A stretch of 64,000 nt of DNA from an uncultured Pirellula sp. (GCA_903892355.1 CAITIE010000019.1:25686-89685), one strand, 5' to 3'. Numbered from the stretch's first letter, positions 17,628 through 27,734 are shown. Translations and numbers: made by a program. The notes: a model not told the origin generated them from the letters alone.

Positions 17628-19517
17628 ATGAAGTTTCGCCCAGGTTTTGTCCTCGGGCTGGCCACGGTATTAGGGGCCGGTAGCGCGTTTGCTGGTGACT
17701 GCGGATGCGGTAACGGTGCTCACACCGTTGCGGCAGCTGGCTGTGGGTCAGTAGTTAGTGGCGGAGTTGTTGGTGGCGGAGAAGCTGGTGCTGCAGGTTG
17801 CGGCCCACAGATCACCTACGTTGAGCGCACTGTAAACGTTGCTCAGCAAGTGACTGAAAAGCGAACCGTCAACAAGACGATGACTCGCTCTGAAGAGCGT
17901 GAGCGTCGCTACAACGTAACCAAGGTTGTTCCACGTACAGAGTCCAAGACTGAGACCATCACGGTTCAAGTTCCAAAGACTGAGACCAAGAAGGTTGATT
18001 ACACCGTTTCGGTTCCTGTCACCAAGCAAGTTGAAGAGCAATACCAAGTTCAAGTTGCTCGCACTGTCACCGAAGACGTTCCTTACACCGTTAAGAAGAC
18101 CGTCTACGAAGATCAGACCAAGTCGGTCACCGTTCAAGTTCCAAAGACGGTAACGGAAGACGTCAGCTACCAAGTTCAAGTTCCATCGACCGTTGACGAA
18201 GTCGTGAACTACACCGTCCAAGTTCCAAGCTACGTGGACGAAGTTCAAAACTACACTGTCAAGGTTCCTGTAACGACTCAAGAACAAGTTCCTTACACGG
18301 TACAAGTTCCTGTTTACAGCGACGAACAAGTTCCTTACACGGTACAAGTTCCTGTTTACAGCGACGAAGTTGTTAGCTACACCGTCAAGGTTCCTTACAC
18401 CGAACAACGTACCGGCACCCGCAACGTTTGCCGACGAGTTCCTGTAACGACCACCCGTACGGTTACCAAGGACCTCGGATCGTACCAAACCGTTATGGAA
18501 GAAGTTCCAGTGAGCGGCGGATGTGGTTCGGCTGTTAGCTCCGGAAGCGGATGCGGCGGCAAGAAGGCTGGTTGCGGCGGATGCGGTGGCTGTGGCGGAT
18601 GCAACAGCGGTTGCGGATCTGCAGCAGTTGCTTCGGACGGATGTGGCGGATGCGGTGGCGAAGTCGCTGCAGCTCCTGCAACCCGTACGGTTTGCCGCAA
18701 GGTTTGGGTTCCAAACGTTGTTACCGAAGAAGTTCCTGTGACTTCCTACCAAAACCAATCGTCGACCGAAGAGTACACCTACAACGTGACTCTTTATCGC
18801 GACGATGTTCAACAGAAGACCGTCAAGAAGGTTAGCTACACCACCGAAACCCGTTATCGTACGGTTAAGAAGTGCAGCATGACCACCGAAACCCGTACCC
18901 GTACGGTTAACAAGGTCACCTACAACGACGAGCAACGTTCTCGCACGGTTAAGAAGTGTGTCATGAACACCGAAAACCGTTCGAAGACCGTCAAGAAGAC
19001 CGTTTACAACACCGAAACCCGCACTCGTCCAGTTTCCAAGACGGTTATGACGACCGAAGAGCGACAAGTAACCGTCAAGGTTCCTAAGGTTGTTGAAGAG
19101 CAAGCGACTCGCAAGGTTTCCAAGGTTGTTTACGACACCGAAACCAAGACTCGCACCAAGAGCGTAACCGACTACGTGAACGAAACCCGTCAAAAGGACG
19201 TCACCACCACGGTTATGGTTGCTGAGCAACAAACTCGTACCTACAACGTGACGATCAACGATACCGTCACCGAAGAAAAGGTTGAGAAGTACACCGTCAA
19301 CGTTCCATACACCGTTCAAGAAGAAGTCGATGTTACCGTCTGCAAGATGGTTCCAACGACCGTAACGGTTCCTGTATGGTCGAACGGCGTTGCCGTTGGT
19401 GCTGGCAGTGCAGTTGGCGCCGGTTGCGGCGGTGCTGCAGCGTCCAACGGAGCCGGTTCGGGCTGCGGCGGATGCGGAACCCCAGCTCCAGCAGCTTCCG
19501 GTTGCGGTTGCAATTAA
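17628..19517 (+). CDS. YTV-repeat secreted cell-envelope protein
   Basis: 629 residues. Signal peptide MKFRPGFVLGLATVLGAGSAFA, cut before GDCGCGNG. The body is built of dozens of short beta-type repeats of the form YTVxVPV, KTVKK and TETRTRTV, rich in Thr, Val, Lys and Glu. Three Gly/Cys-rich patches interrupt it: at the N-terminus, in the middle (CGGCGGCGGCNSGCGS) and at the C-terminus (SGCGGCGTP). YTV proteins are known in planctomycetes and have been reported as major proteins of the Rhodopirellula proteinaceous cell wall; the Cys patches would allow disulfide cross-linking. Codon choice is unusually uniform (GTT, ACC, AAG, CAA), as in highly expressed genes. A strong SD and a strong terminator frame a single-gene unit. 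Confidence 0.93.
   Translation: MKFRPGFVLGLATVLGAGSAFAGDCGCGNGAHTVAAAGCGSVVSGGVVGGGEAGAAGCGPQITYVERTVNVAQQVTEKRTVNKTMTRSEERERRYNVTKVVPRTESKTETITVQVPKTETKKVDYTVSVPVTKQVEEQYQVQVARTVTEDVPYTVKKTVYEDQTKSVTVQVPKTVTEDVSYQVQVPSTVDEVVNYTVQVPSYVDEVQNYTVKVPVTTQEQVPYTVQVPVYSDEQVPYTVQVPVYSDEVVSYTVKVPYTEQRTGTRNVCRRVPVTTTRTVTKDLGSYQTVMEEVPVSGGCGSAVSSGSGCGGKKAGCGGCGGCGGCNSGCGSAAVASDGCGGCGGEVAAAPATRTVCRKVWVPNVVTEEVPVTSYQNQSSTEEYTYNVTLYRDDVQQKTVKKVSYTTETRYRTVKKCSMTTETRTRTVNKVTYNDEQRSRTVKKCVMNTENRSKTVKKTVYNTETRTRPVSKTVMTTEERQVTVKVPKVVEEQATRKVSKVVYDTETKTRTKSVTDYVNETRQKDVTTTVMVAEQQTRTYNVTINDTVTEEKVEKYTVNVPYTVQEEVDVTVCKMVPTTVTVPVWSNGVAVGAGSAVGAGCGGAAASNGAGSGCGGCGTPAPAASGCGCN
18280..18368 (+). repeat. 42-bp duplicated segment within YTV gene
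   Basis: GAACAAGTTCCTTACACGGT plus the following TACAAGTTCCTGTTTACAGCGAC occurs twice in succession, giving EQVPYTVQVPVYSD twice. The identical copies show recent expansion of the YTV array by whole 14-residue units. Confidence 0.85.
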
Positions 19518-19570
19518 TTGAAATAGCCAGTGATTCCGTCTGTATCAGACGGGTCTGGTGAAAACAAAAG

Positions 19571-19607
19571 GAAACGGCCTGTGAACTTCACAGGCCGTTT
19601 TTCTTTT
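19571..19607 (+). terminator. rho-independent terminator after YTV gene
   Basis: AACGGCCTGTGAA and TTCACAGGCCGTT form a 12-13 bp GC-rich stem with a minimal loop, followed by TTTTCTTTT. It is the clearest intrinsic terminator in the window and separates the YTV unit from aconitase. Confidence 0.95.
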
Positions 19608-19725
19608 GCTCAATCTCGGTACAATACGCGTCCGGAAATTCCTTCCCCCCAACGCAATGACGTGAGGCAGCGGACCGTCGCGGTGCGGATGGGGCTCAAC
19701 GCTAACTCTGCAAACAATCAGAAAA

Positions 19726-22443
19726 ATGGCATCTCCATCGAAAGTTGTCGATCCGTTTGGTGCTCGCGATTCGTTCCAAGCTCCTCAAGGTAGTTTAGGC
19801 CTTTACCGCTTGGATCGGCTAGAGAAAGCCGGAATCGCATCGGTTTCCAAGCTTCCTTTCTCCATACGGATCCTGCTCGAAGCAGTGCTGCGCAACTGCG
19901 ATGGTTTTCAAGTGACCCAAGACGACGTGGTGAACTTGGCAAAGTGGAACGCTGCGAAGCCTGAGGAACTCGAGGTTCCATTCAAGCCTGCACGGGTGGT
20001 GCTTCAGGACTTCACGGGTGTGCCAGCGATCGTGGATTTGGCCGCCATGCGAGATGGGATGAAAAGCCTCGGTGGTGATCCGCAAAAGATCAACCCATTG
20101 ATCCCTGTGGATTTGGTGATCGATCACTCGGTTCAAGTCGACTACTTTGGAACGGCAGATGCCTTGAGCAAAAACGTCCACGTCGAATTTGAACGGAACC
20201 GAGAACGGTATGAGTTCCTTCGTTGGGGGCAACAGGCCTTTGCGAACTTCCGCGTTGTCCCTCCCAACACCGGCATTGTGCACCAAGTGAATTTGGAGTA
20301 TTTGGCCAAGGTCGTGTTCCAAGGGGAGGATCACCTCGGGCGCGTCGCGTTCCCTGACACATTGGTTGGTACCGATTCTCACACCACGATGATCAATGGC
20401 CTGGGCGTATTGGGCTGGGGGGTTGGTGGCATCGAAGCGGAAGCGAACATGCTCGGGCAACCGCTGTACATGCTGATGCCTGAAGTTGTCGGAATGAAGT
20501 TGACAGGAAGATTGTCAGCAGGTGCAACGGCTACCGACTTAGTCCTGCGTGTTACCGAGATCCTTCGCAAGGAGGGTGTGGTCAATAAGTTCGTCGAGTT
20601 TTTCGGGGACGGTGTTTCCTGCATGTCGCTCGCCGATCGTGCAACCATCGCCAATATGGCCCCTGAATACGGGGCGACCATGGGATTCTTCCCTGTGGAT
20701 GGCGAAACACTCGCCTACTTGAAGCGAACTGGTCGTACCAAGGGCGAAATCGATTTGGTCGAGCGGTATTGCAAGGAGCAGGGGTTGTTCCGATTGGACA
20801 ATGGGCCCGATTTGCAATACACCAAGGTGTTGACGTTGGATTTGTCGACGGTTGACCCTGCAGTGGCTGGGCCCAAGCGGCCTCAGGATCGAGTGCCATT
20901 GAAGACCGTAAAGGCATCGTTCGCGAAAGGTCTTTCCGGGCCGATTGCGGAGCGTGGATTCGGACTTACGAGCGAGCAGTTGTCATCAACGGGTCTAGTC
21001 AAGGACACCAAGGGTGATGAATCGATCACCCACGGGGCGGTGGTGATCGCGGCGATCACTTCCTGCACGAACACCAGCAATCCGTCGGTCATGATCGGCG
21101 CTGGGCTGCTCGCGAAGAAGGCTGCGGATCGTGGATTGAGGGTTAAGAGTTTTGTGAAAACAAGTTTGGCACCCGGATCTCGCGTAGTGACCGATTATTT
21201 GACCAAGGCCGGAGTACTCGGTTCTCTTGAGAAACTGGGGTTCAATGTTGTTGGGTATGGGTGCACGACATGCATCGGCAACAGCGGTCCGTTGCCGGAT
21301 GCAGTGGCGAACGCCATCACCGAAGGGAATCTCGTTGCTGCTGCGGTGCTCAGCGGTAACAGAAACTTCGAAGGTCGCGTCAATCCGCATACGCGCGCCA
21401 ATTACTTGGCAAGTCCTCCCTTGGTCGTTGCGTACGCTTTGGCCGGGACGGTAGATATCGATTTTGAGAAGGAGCCCATTGGGCATGACGAATCTGGCAA
21501 GCCGGTATTCTTCCATGAGATTTGGCCGACTCGCGATGAGATTGAAAAGGCTGTGGATGCGTCCGTGCTTCCTGAAATGTTCTTGAAGCAATACTCGGAT
21601 GCGTTCACATCGAATGAGGCTTGGAACGCGATTCCTATCACGCCAGGTGGGCAGTATGCATGGGATGCAAAGAGCACATACATTCAGCGTCCACCGTTCC
21701 TTGAAGGAATCACCACTAAGGTGGGAACAATCCAACCGATTGTGGGTGCTCGGGCGTTGGCGGTGTTAGGAGACTCGGTAACGACAGACCATATTTCGCC
21801 AGCAGGATCGATCGCAAAGAGTGGTCCTGCCGGAAAGTTCCTTGTTGAGAATGGCGTCACCCCCGCCGACTTCAACAGTTATGGGGCGCGACGTGGTAAC
21901 GACCGCGTCATGGTCCGAGGTACCTTTGCGAATATCCGTATTCGCAATGCGATGGTCCCAGGGGTCGAAGGTGGTGTGACCCGCTATCTGCCGACTGGTG
22001 AAACCATGAGCATCTACGATGCCTCGATGAAGTATCAATCGACCAAGACACCTTTGGTGGTGTTGGCAGGTGCTGAATACGGAACTGGATCGTCGCGTGA
22101 CTGGGCGGCAAAAGGGACATTGCTGTTGGGCGTGAAAGCTGTCATCGCGGTTTCTTACGAGCGGATCCACCGAAGCAACCTGGTCGGAATGGGCGTGTTG
22201 CCCCTGCAGTTCCTGCCTGGTCAGAGCGCGCAGTCGCTCGGGTTAACCGGTGAAGAGACGTTCGATATTGCCGGTCTGAGCGAATCGTTGCAACCCAGGA
22301 CTAAGATCCGGGTGATTGCGAAGAATGGTGATGGAAGCCAAATTGTCTTTGATGCGCTGGTGCGTATCGATACACCGGTTGAAATCGAGTACTACAGAAA
22401 TGGCGGGATTCTTCCCACCGTCTTGAGAAAACTAGCTGAGTAA
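19726..22443 (+). CDS. acnA: aconitate hydratase A
   Basis: 905 residues, full length for AcnA/IRP1-type aconitase. It interconverts citrate and isocitrate in the TCA cycle, in the cytoplasm. The three [4Fe-4S] cysteines are in [12 protein letters not shown] and [11 protein letters not shown]. Other family blocks: [35 protein letters not shown] and the swivel-domain [16 protein letters not shown]. The start ATG 19726 follows about 115 bp of upstream DNA after the YTV terminator, so it has its own promoter. ridA follows with its start 16 bp after this stop. Confidence 0.97.
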   Translation: MASPSKVVDPFGARDSFQAPQGSLGLYRLDRLEKAGIASVSKLPFSIRILLEAVLRNCDGFQVTQDDVVNLAKWNAAKPEELEVPFKPARVVLQDFTGVPAIVDLAAMRDGMKSLGGDPQKINPLIPVDLVIDHSVQVDYFGTADALSKNVHVEFERNRERYEFLRWGQQAFANFRVVPPNTGIVHQVNLEYLAKVVFQGEDHLGRVAFPDTLVGTDSHTTMINGLGVLGWGVGGIEAEANMLGQPLYMLMPEVVGMKLTGRLSAGATATDLVLRVTEILRKEGVVNKFVEFFGDGVSCMSLADRATIANMAPEYGATMGFFPVDGETLAYLKRTGRTKGEIDLVERYCKEQGLFRLDNGPDLQYTKVLTLDLSTVDPAVAGPKRPQDRVPLKTVKASFAKGLSGPIAERGFGLTSEQLSSTGLVKDTKGDESITHGAVVIAAITSCTNTSNPSVMIGAGLLAKKAADRGLRVKSFVKTSLAPGSRVVTDYLTKAGVLGSLEKLGFNVVGYGCTTCIGNSGPLPDAVANAITEGNLVAAAVLSGNRNFEGRVNPHTRANYLASPPLVVAYALAGTVDIDFEKEPIGHDESGKPVFFHEIWPTRDEIEKAVDASVLPEMFLKQYSDAFTSNEAWNAIPITPGGQYAWDAKSTYIQRPPFLEGITTKVGTIQPIVGARALAVLGDSVTTDHISPAGSIAKSGPAGKFLVENGVTPADFNSYGARRGNDRVMVRGTFANIRIRNAMVPGVEGGVTRYLPTGETMSIYDASMKYQSTKTPLVVLAGAEYGTGSSRDWAAKGTLLLGVKAVIAVSYERIHRSNLVGMGVLPLQFLPGQSAQSLGLTGEETFDIAGLSESLQPRTKIRVIAKNGDGSQIVFDALVRIDTPVEIEYYRNGGILPTVLRKLAE

Positions 22444-22458
22444 GGAGAGATTGCCCAC

Positions 22459-22809
22459 ATGACGATTCAGCGGCATGGGGTAACTCGCCGATGGTCCGAT
22501 TTAGTTGTGCACCGAGGCGTCGGGTACTTTGTTGAAGTACCCGACTCACCCGAGTTGCCGCCGCGCGAGCAGTTCCGCCAAGTTCTAAGGCAAGTTGATC
22601 AGAGATTGGCGATGGTGGGGAGTTCCCGCGAAAACCTCTTGCAAGTGACCATCTACATGCCAAACCCGGAAGATCTCGCAGTCTTCAACGAGGAATGGGA
22701 CGCATGGGTGCCAAACGGCCACGCGCCTTCGAGAGCTTGTGTGCATACCCAACTGGCTGCTCCTAGGTATCGCGTGGAGCTGGTTTTAACTGCAGCAGTG
22801 GATGGTTAA
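22459..22809 (+). CDS. RidA/YjgF family protein
   Basis: 116 residues. RidA-like proteins hydrolyse reactive enamine/imine intermediates from amino-acid metabolism. Visible marks: REQFRQVLRQVDQRLAMVGS, the strand LLQVTIYMPNPEDLAVFNEEW and the Arg-containing APSRACVHTQLAAPRYRVEL, in which the Arg corresponds to the residue that binds the carboxylate in active members. The C-terminus deviates from RidA proper, so it is a RidA-subfamily protein (YoaB/Rid4-7-like). AAGGAGAG lies about 7 bp before the ATG. It is presumably co-transcribed with acnA (15 bp apart). Confidence 0.85.
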   Translation: MTIQRHGVTRRWSDLVVHRGVGYFVEVPDSPELPPREQFRQVLRQVDQRLAMVGSSRENLLQVTIYMPNPEDLAVFNEEWDAWVPNGHAPSRACVHTQLAAPRYRVELVLTAAVDG

Positions 22810-22929
22810 TTCTGTTGATCCTCGGATTCGACCGCTTGTGCCCGTAATTTTGCTCATCTTTCAACGGTACGCCAAAACGGGTAAACTGGGAGGACATTGA
22901 AGGTTCTTTTTCCCAGGAGGTGGATGACG

Positions 22930-24099
22930 ATGGCTGAAGGTGCTGCCGGTTCGATTGGACGAAGGACGTCCCGATCTGCGATTTTTTTGATTCGCACAGT
23001 AGGACTTGGATTGTTAGCGTCGGTTGCTTTGCCCATATCCGTTTGCCGAGCGCAGACGACGCCAGCGGTCCCTGTAAGCAATCCAACCGCGGTTCCGGGC
23101 GGGGAGCGAGGTACCTTATCCTCTAGCGAGGCGACGACTCCTGTCCAACCGCCTCCTGTCCAGACGACAAACTCCCATGCGGAACATCTGGCTCTGTTGC
23201 ACCTGATCGATTCCATCGAACCGTACCATCCGGCGAAGGAACTCAAGGGGACGGCGGTCCTCGCAGGTTCAACGACCATGCAGATGCTCGGTAAGGCTTG
23301 GTCAGAGCGTTTTCGAAAGTTCCATCCTGAGGTAACGTTTGAGAGAGGCAAGGACGGCACGGATGCCGGTTTGCAGGAGATTTCGCAGCGGCCCAACGTG
23401 ATTGCCGGTTCGAGTCGTCCTCTCACGGCTTTGGAACTTGACGCACTCAAGGGGACGGCGTGCAAGGAGCCGTTCCCTGTCATCGTCGCATTGGATCCAT
23501 TGGCGTTGTTCGTGCACAAAGAGAATCCAATCCAGAGCATCAGCCCGAGCCAATTGGAGTCGATTTTCAGGGCCCCTGGTGGATCCAAGCCCCACGTTGC
23601 AAAGTGGGGAGAGTTGGGTGTTACCGGCGAGTGGGCAGAAAAACCGATACGAATCCACACACGTGGCGATCATAGCGGCACGACCGGCTTCATCAAGAAT
23701 TGGGTCATTCAAGGAGGGGATTTGGCGAGGTCTGCTGAGGTCCATGAGACCAATGACAAGGTATGCAATGCAGTAGCTGCTGATAAGTTCGGTGTCGGTT
23801 TGAGTGGGTTTGGTGAGTCACGAGATACTCTCAAGGCTGTGCCGCTGTTGTTGCCGGGAGGCGTGGTACCCGCCGATGAGCAAAGCTTTTTGGCCGGACG
23901 ATATCCATTTGTTCGACCGCTGGTGTTGGTGATCGATAAATCGGCGATGGCAACCGACGGCGGTCTTCGAGAGAGTCTGCTTCGTTACGTACTGAGTCGC
24001 GACGGGCAATTAGAGGCGGTACGAGCCGGGTTCTATCCTTTGGATCCTGCATTCATCAGGAAAGAACTGGACCAGATCGCTGGACCACAAGTCCGCTGA
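22930..24099 (+). CDS. PstS-like phosphate-binding protein
   Basis: 389 residues from ATG 22930, chosen because AGGAGG (22915-22920) lies 9 bp upstream; ATG 22924 is only 3 bp from it. The N-terminus carries a long export signal (SAIFLIRTVGLGLLASVALP then SVCRAQ). The mature part is a PBP_like/PstS domain: GTAVLAGSTTMQMLGKAWSE, a region binding the ligand (AGSSRPLTALE), LDPLALFVHKENPI, and THGDHSGTTGFIKNW-type GTxxF motif (RGDHSGTTGFIKNWV). It ends LRYVLSRDGQLEAVRAGFYPL as in PstS. No pstCAB lies nearby, so it may be a stand-alone binder or serve a distant transporter. Ligand specificity is inferred from family only. Confidence 0.85.
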   Translation: MAEGAAGSIGRRTSRSAIFLIRTVGLGLLASVALPISVCRAQTTPAVPVSNPTAVPGGERGTLSSSEATTPVQPPPVQTTNSHAEHLALLHLIDSIEPYHPAKELKGTAVLAGSTTMQMLGKAWSERFRKFHPEVTFERGKDGTDAGLQEISQRPNVIAGSSRPLTALELDALKGTACKEPFPVIVALDPLALFVHKENPIQSISPSQLESIFRAPGGSKPHVAKWGELGVTGEWAEKPIRIHTRGDHSGTTGFIKNWVIQGGDLARSAEVHETNDKVCNAVAADKFGVGLSGFGESRDTLKAVPLLLPGGVVPADEQSFLAGRYPFVRPLVLVIDKSAMATDGGLRESLLRYVLSRDGQLEAVRAGFYPLDPAFIRKELDQIAGPQVR

Positions 24100-24181
24100 T
24101 CGGTAGATACGATTTTTTAAGGAGGCGGTCCGCATTCATCTTATTTCCTGCTCCTTACGCAGGTTTCTACGAATTGAGATC

Positions 24182-25486
24182 ATGAGCATGTTTAGGTTCC
24201 CATCTTTTTTTCTTGTTTCCTGCGTCGTTGTTTCTATTGCCTTCGGTAGCGTCGCCTCGGGGCAGTCCTGGACTGATTTTAATGCTGCGGTACCCAAGGT
24301 CGTACCAGGGGCGGGCTTCCCGAGCACGTCCCCGGTGCCACCGGGAACATATGCCATTCCTGGTACCGCGACGTATCCGCCGACAGCACCCGCGGTTGCA
24401 GGTGCTGGTCCAGCCTACACTTATGGTCAAACCTTAGTCCCCCCAGTGAAGAATTGGAAACTTGGGGTTTTCGTGAAGAACGCGGATGTGGGGGCGGTAG
24501 TACAAAGCATCGATCCTGGTAGTGCTGCGCAAGTAGCCGGCATCAACGTCGGTGATGTGATTGTCGCGGTATCGAGCACCCGCATTGGGGAGTACGATGG
24601 ACGGATCGTTGATATTGCCGACGAATTGAAGCGTTCGGTGGATCCCTACGGGCGAGTTTCGCTCTTGATACAAGACGTCCGTTCGAGAGCCCTGCGGTCT
24701 GCGGTGGTTACCATGACATCAACCTCGACAGCCCTGAGTGGAACGGTCGCGCTGGGGGATCGCGGGCAACTGCCCATCGGATCCGTGTTGACGGTGCAGC
24801 TGCAAAATATTTCCAAGCCTTACTATGAGATCGCGGGCGGAAAAGCGGTGATGCGAGCCGAAGGTTCGGGTCCATTCCGTTTCGAATTGAATTACGACCC
24901 TCGCTACATCGACCCTCGAGATCAGTACCAGTTGAATGCGTTCGTCAGCCTTAATAATCAGGTTTTTTATTCGCTTCGGCAGGTTGTTCCCATCGCGGCG
25001 AGCAGTTTGAACCAAAACTTCAATTTGACGTTAGACCGAGGCAATTTTCAGCCAGGCGCTGCAACCCCTCCAGCTACTTGGTTAACGAGTTCGGTGCCTG
25101 CCACGGCAACATCTTCCACCGTTTCGGCGGGGTATCCTTCCAGTACGAATTTGCCCAGTACGAATTTGCCGGGAGCGGTGAATACAGATGCGTTGAACCA
25201 AGTGTTTGTGTCGCTGCTGGGGCGAGCTCCAACGAGCCGTGAGATCATCGCGTGGCAATCGTATATGCAACAGGGGCATACGCTGAATGAAGTAGCGGGC
25301 AAGATCATGGCAAGTCCACAGTTCCGCGAGCGGTATGCCAACGATCCAGCGTACGTGCAGCAAGTGATCCAGACATTGACGGGAAGGCTTCCTAATGCGA
25401 CTGAGGTGAACTACTGGGTCGCTCGCATGCAGGCTCTCGGTTCGCCGGAACTCATGATCCAAGAGATCATGGCCCAAAAGAGATAG
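24182..25486 (+). CDS. secreted PDZ protein with YscW/YbaY-like and DUF4214-like domains
   Basis: 434 residues. Signal peptide (MFRFPSFFLVSCVVVSIAFG then SVASGQ). A Pro/Ala/Gly-rich stretch (40-88) leads to a PDZ domain at about 93-165 (GAVVQSIDPGSAAQVAGINV then GDVIVAV). Residues about 184-280 (LSGTVALGDRGQLPIGSVL; YYEIAGGKAVMRAEGSGPFR) read as a YbaY/YscW-type beta domain. After a linker with a duplicated SSTNLPSTNLP, residues about 340-434 look like DUF4214 (VFVSLLGRAPTSREIIAWQS; LTGRLPNATEVNYWVARM). The combination suggests a periplasmic scaffold or quality-control protein. It has no protease triad. It lies 82 bp after the PstS-like gene. Confidence 0.75.
   Translation: MSMFRFPSFFLVSCVVVSIAFGSVASGQSWTDFNAAVPKVVPGAGFPSTSPVPPGTYAIPGTATYPPTAPAVAGAGPAYTYGQTLVPPVKNWKLGVFVKNADVGAVVQSIDPGSAAQVAGINVGDVIVAVSSTRIGEYDGRIVDIADELKRSVDPYGRVSLLIQDVRSRALRSAVVTMTSTSTALSGTVALGDRGQLPIGSVLTVQLQNISKPYYEIAGGKAVMRAEGSGPFRFELNYDPRYIDPRDQYQLNAFVSLNNQVFYSLRQVVPIAASSLNQNFNLTLDRGNFQPGAATPPATWLTSSVPATATSSTVSAGYPSSTNLPSTNLPGAVNTDALNQVFVSLLGRAPTSREIIAWQSYMQQGHTLNEVAGKIMASPQFRERYANDPAYVQQVIQTLTGRLPNATEVNYWVARMQALGSPELMIQEIMAQKR
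25141..25170 (+). repeat. 15-bp direct repeat in PDZ gene linker
   Basis: CAGTACGAATTTGCC occurs twice in tandem, giving STNLP twice in the linker before the DUF4214-like domain. Confidence 0.9.
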
Positions 25487-25919
25487 CGGAGAACGCTCAA
25501 CAAGTTGGAGTTTGTTCGAGGAAATAGCTTTGGTGAGCGCGTCTTCATCGCTGGAAGATGTGTACGTGTCCGAAGAGGGAGTAGGGTTTGGAAAACCGGT
25601 ACGGGTTGGTTAACCGGTACGGGCTGGAAAAGCGGTGCGGGTTGGAAAAGCGATACGGGCTGGTTAATCGGTACTGGATAGGGAAGAAAAGCCGATCGCG
25701 AGGACTCTGTGCTCGATTCTTTAGGTGAGGCTGGTCGAAGAAAGGTTTGTCGCCGCATGCATTCAGGTAAAAGAGCACGGAATTAGCTCCTGAATGTTGC
25801 GTCCCACCAACAACGACCAAACCGCAATGCACCAAGGCCAAGGAAGGCTGACTCAGCCGATCGAGGTGCTGAGTCAGTGATCGCCATGGTGACAGAGCAT
25901 CCAACCGAGGTTACGAGCG
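25487..25919. other. 433-bp intergenic region with a tandem repeat
   Basis: Apart from the 18-bp array (separate entry) I see no gene. The minus-strand ORFs across it (25411-25758, 25545-25904) are open mainly because the repeat has no stops; they have no credible start context. Confidence 0.5.
25590..25679. repeat. 18-bp tandem repeat, five copies
   Basis: Unit GGAAAACCGGTACGGGTT with variants (GGTTAA, AGCGGTGC, ATCGGTACTGGAT). Copies start at 25590, 25608, 25626, 25644 and 25662. The central CCGGTAC and an alternating AAAA/TTAA are conserved. On the minus strand it would encode a degenerate hexapeptide repeat, but no gene is evident. Confidence 0.92.
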
Positions 25920-27725
25920 ATGCGCAGTCCTTCGTTCAAACGCGCCCTTCGGGCAACAATCCGTGCTTGTGTTGTTGCCATTTCCGCTTCCAATGCAGCT
26001 TATGCCGATTGGAATGCGTCATTGGTCTCCATTCCAGCGTCATGCGTGGTGCATGACTCTGGAATGGAGTTTTTACCTCTGCGATTCAGAGCGATCGCAG
26101 AGTTGGACGCGTTTGCTGAGCCGTTACAACCCAGCATCCCAGCGTTCGAAACGATCGGGCCCGTGGATATGGTGCGTGAGACTACCACCGACCACTGTGT
26201 TCTCGCCGCGGTTCGGCATGCGAATTACGAGAAGCTGTCATCGCGCATCGAATGGGCGCGTAATCAGGCAGGTTGGTTCTATCGTGCAGCTAACGAGTGG
26301 ATCGATCACTATCCAGTGCTACCGATATCATGGGATCGTGCTATCCGATCGAACTCGCCGTTTGTTGCCCGACAGTTGGTAAGCGCTTTTGACAACTCCA
26401 GCGGTCCACGCGACTGCCCGATCGACGAAGTTCTCGATGCTCAGAAGGCATTGGTAGGGACGGAGTCTGCATATAGCGGGGAATTGCTCTGGGATTGCGA
26501 TCAGCATCATTGTGGCACAAAGTACCAACTGCAACGGGATCTGGCGGACAGTGAGTCGTCGAATGATGCGGCGAGCGGAGTAGGGGTTTTGCCATCCGGG
26601 CACCCGGCGAATATCTTCGTGTTTACGTTGGAAGCTTCCAACCAAATGGAGGAGCCATTTCAAGGGGAAGATCGAGCGGAAATCGCCGGTTCAGCAGAAA
26701 CGTTTGATGAACTGGCCGATCGAAGTTTAAGTGCCGCGATCGCGAGCCGGATTGGTCGGTCGCATGATGACCGATCCATCGATTCTTACGAGGAGGAATT
26801 CTGTGGCGAGGTTCTCAGCGGTACCGAAGTCGATGCCCCGATCTTCGAGAATAGGTTTCCCATCGAGGAGGGATGCATCCCGATCAACGAGTACCTTCCA
26901 GGTGTACTCAGCGACAATCCCGCTGGTGATGAACTGGACGGCGCACCTGCAATCGCGACAACTCCTGAATATCTTTCAAGAACATTGAAGGATGGAGTTG
27001 CGCCAGTCAGCTTGGTACCGGAGCAGACTGAAGCAATAGTTCCCGACGGCGATTTGGTCAGCACCGAGTCAGAGTTGTGCTTGTCGCTCGCATCGGACAG
27101 TGGAGATGGATGTGGTACGATCGCCGCAAATGATTTTTTTGCGAATGCCAACGAAGGTAATCGTGTTACTGCGGATAGGATCCCCATCGATCCAGCGTTG
27201 AACATGGAGTCGGATGAACCGAACGAGTCGTGGAGGTCTTTGTTCCGACCACATGGTTGCATCTTTGCACCGGAGTATCTCATCGATCAACCGAGTGTTG
27301 GAATTCGCTCCAACACAGAGATCGAACCAGATCTCATGTCGGAGGAGCTACCCCAGGCTTCACCATTGAATCGTGATCTAGCAGCGGTCGATGCGGCGCT
27401 CCGTGATCCCATCGGAATTGGTCTAGACGTTCCTGCAGTCGGTGCACGTTGGACTGGAAACGGTATGGCGGAGCCTGAGATGCAGGCGGCGATAATCAGC
27501 GAATCGGTACGGTGGAGTGACTCAGCCTGGGTAGGGTATGCGAACGACGTTGCGTTCCATGATCGTATTCACGGTTCGGGCGAGTTCACTGGAATACCGA
27601 TGACCAAGGTTTTCGCACAAGGATTGCGTTGGTTTGGCGACTGGATGGTGCAGTGGTCCGACGTTTTGGAATCGCAGATTCGGTTGGCTGAAGGTTCGGA
27701 GCCGGCTGCGACCCACGATCGCTAG
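25920..27725 (+). CDS. uncharacterised secreted acidic protein
   Basis: 601 residues, family not recognised. The N-terminus is export-like (ALRATIRACVVAISASNAAYA). The first ~150 residues have mixed structure with one Trp-rich stretch (RIEWARNQAGWFYRAANEWI). Most of the rest is acidic, low in hydrophobics and probably disordered (rich in Asp, Glu, Ser, Ile-Pro). The final 70 residues regain a folded look (FAQGLRWFGDWMVQWSDVLE). Cysteines are scattered (CPIDE, CDQHHCGTKY). Possibly an envelope-associated protein. It stands alone between the repeat array and a convergent gene. Confidence 0.6.
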   Translation: MRSPSFKRALRATIRACVVAISASNAAYADWNASLVSIPASCVVHDSGMEFLPLRFRAIAELDAFAEPLQPSIPAFETIGPVDMVRETTTDHCVLAAVRHANYEKLSSRIEWARNQAGWFYRAANEWIDHYPVLPISWDRAIRSNSPFVARQLVSAFDNSSGPRDCPIDEVLDAQKALVGTESAYSGELLWDCDQHHCGTKYQLQRDLADSESSNDAASGVGVLPSGHPANIFVFTLEASNQMEEPFQGEDRAEIAGSAETFDELADRSLSAAIASRIGRSHDDRSIDSYEEEFCGEVLSGTEVDAPIFENRFPIEEGCIPINEYLPGVLSDNPAGDELDGAPAIATTPEYLSRTLKDGVAPVSLVPEQTEAIVPDGDLVSTESELCLSLASDSGDGCGTIAANDFFANANEGNRVTADRIPIDPALNMESDEPNESWRSLFRPHGCIFAPEYLIDQPSVGIRSNTEIEPDLMSEELPQASPLNRDLAAVDAALRDPIGIGLDVPAVGARWTGNGMAEPEMQAAIISESVRWSDSAWVGYANDVAFHDRIHGSGEFTGIPMTKVFAQGLRWFGDWMVQWSDVLESQIRLAEGSEPAATHDR

Positions 27726-27734
27726 GGACCCCAG

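Noticed and set aside
17748-19319. 523-codon antisense ORF across the YTV gene
   Set aside because: It exists because the repetitive, codon-biased YTV gene has no stops on the other strand. Its product is an Asn/Leu/Arg/Val-rich string with no start context.
25545-25904. Minus-strand ORF with a hexapeptide repeat across the 18-bp array
   Set aside because: It is open only because the repeat lacks stops; no ribosome site, no family, and a second minus frame is equally open.
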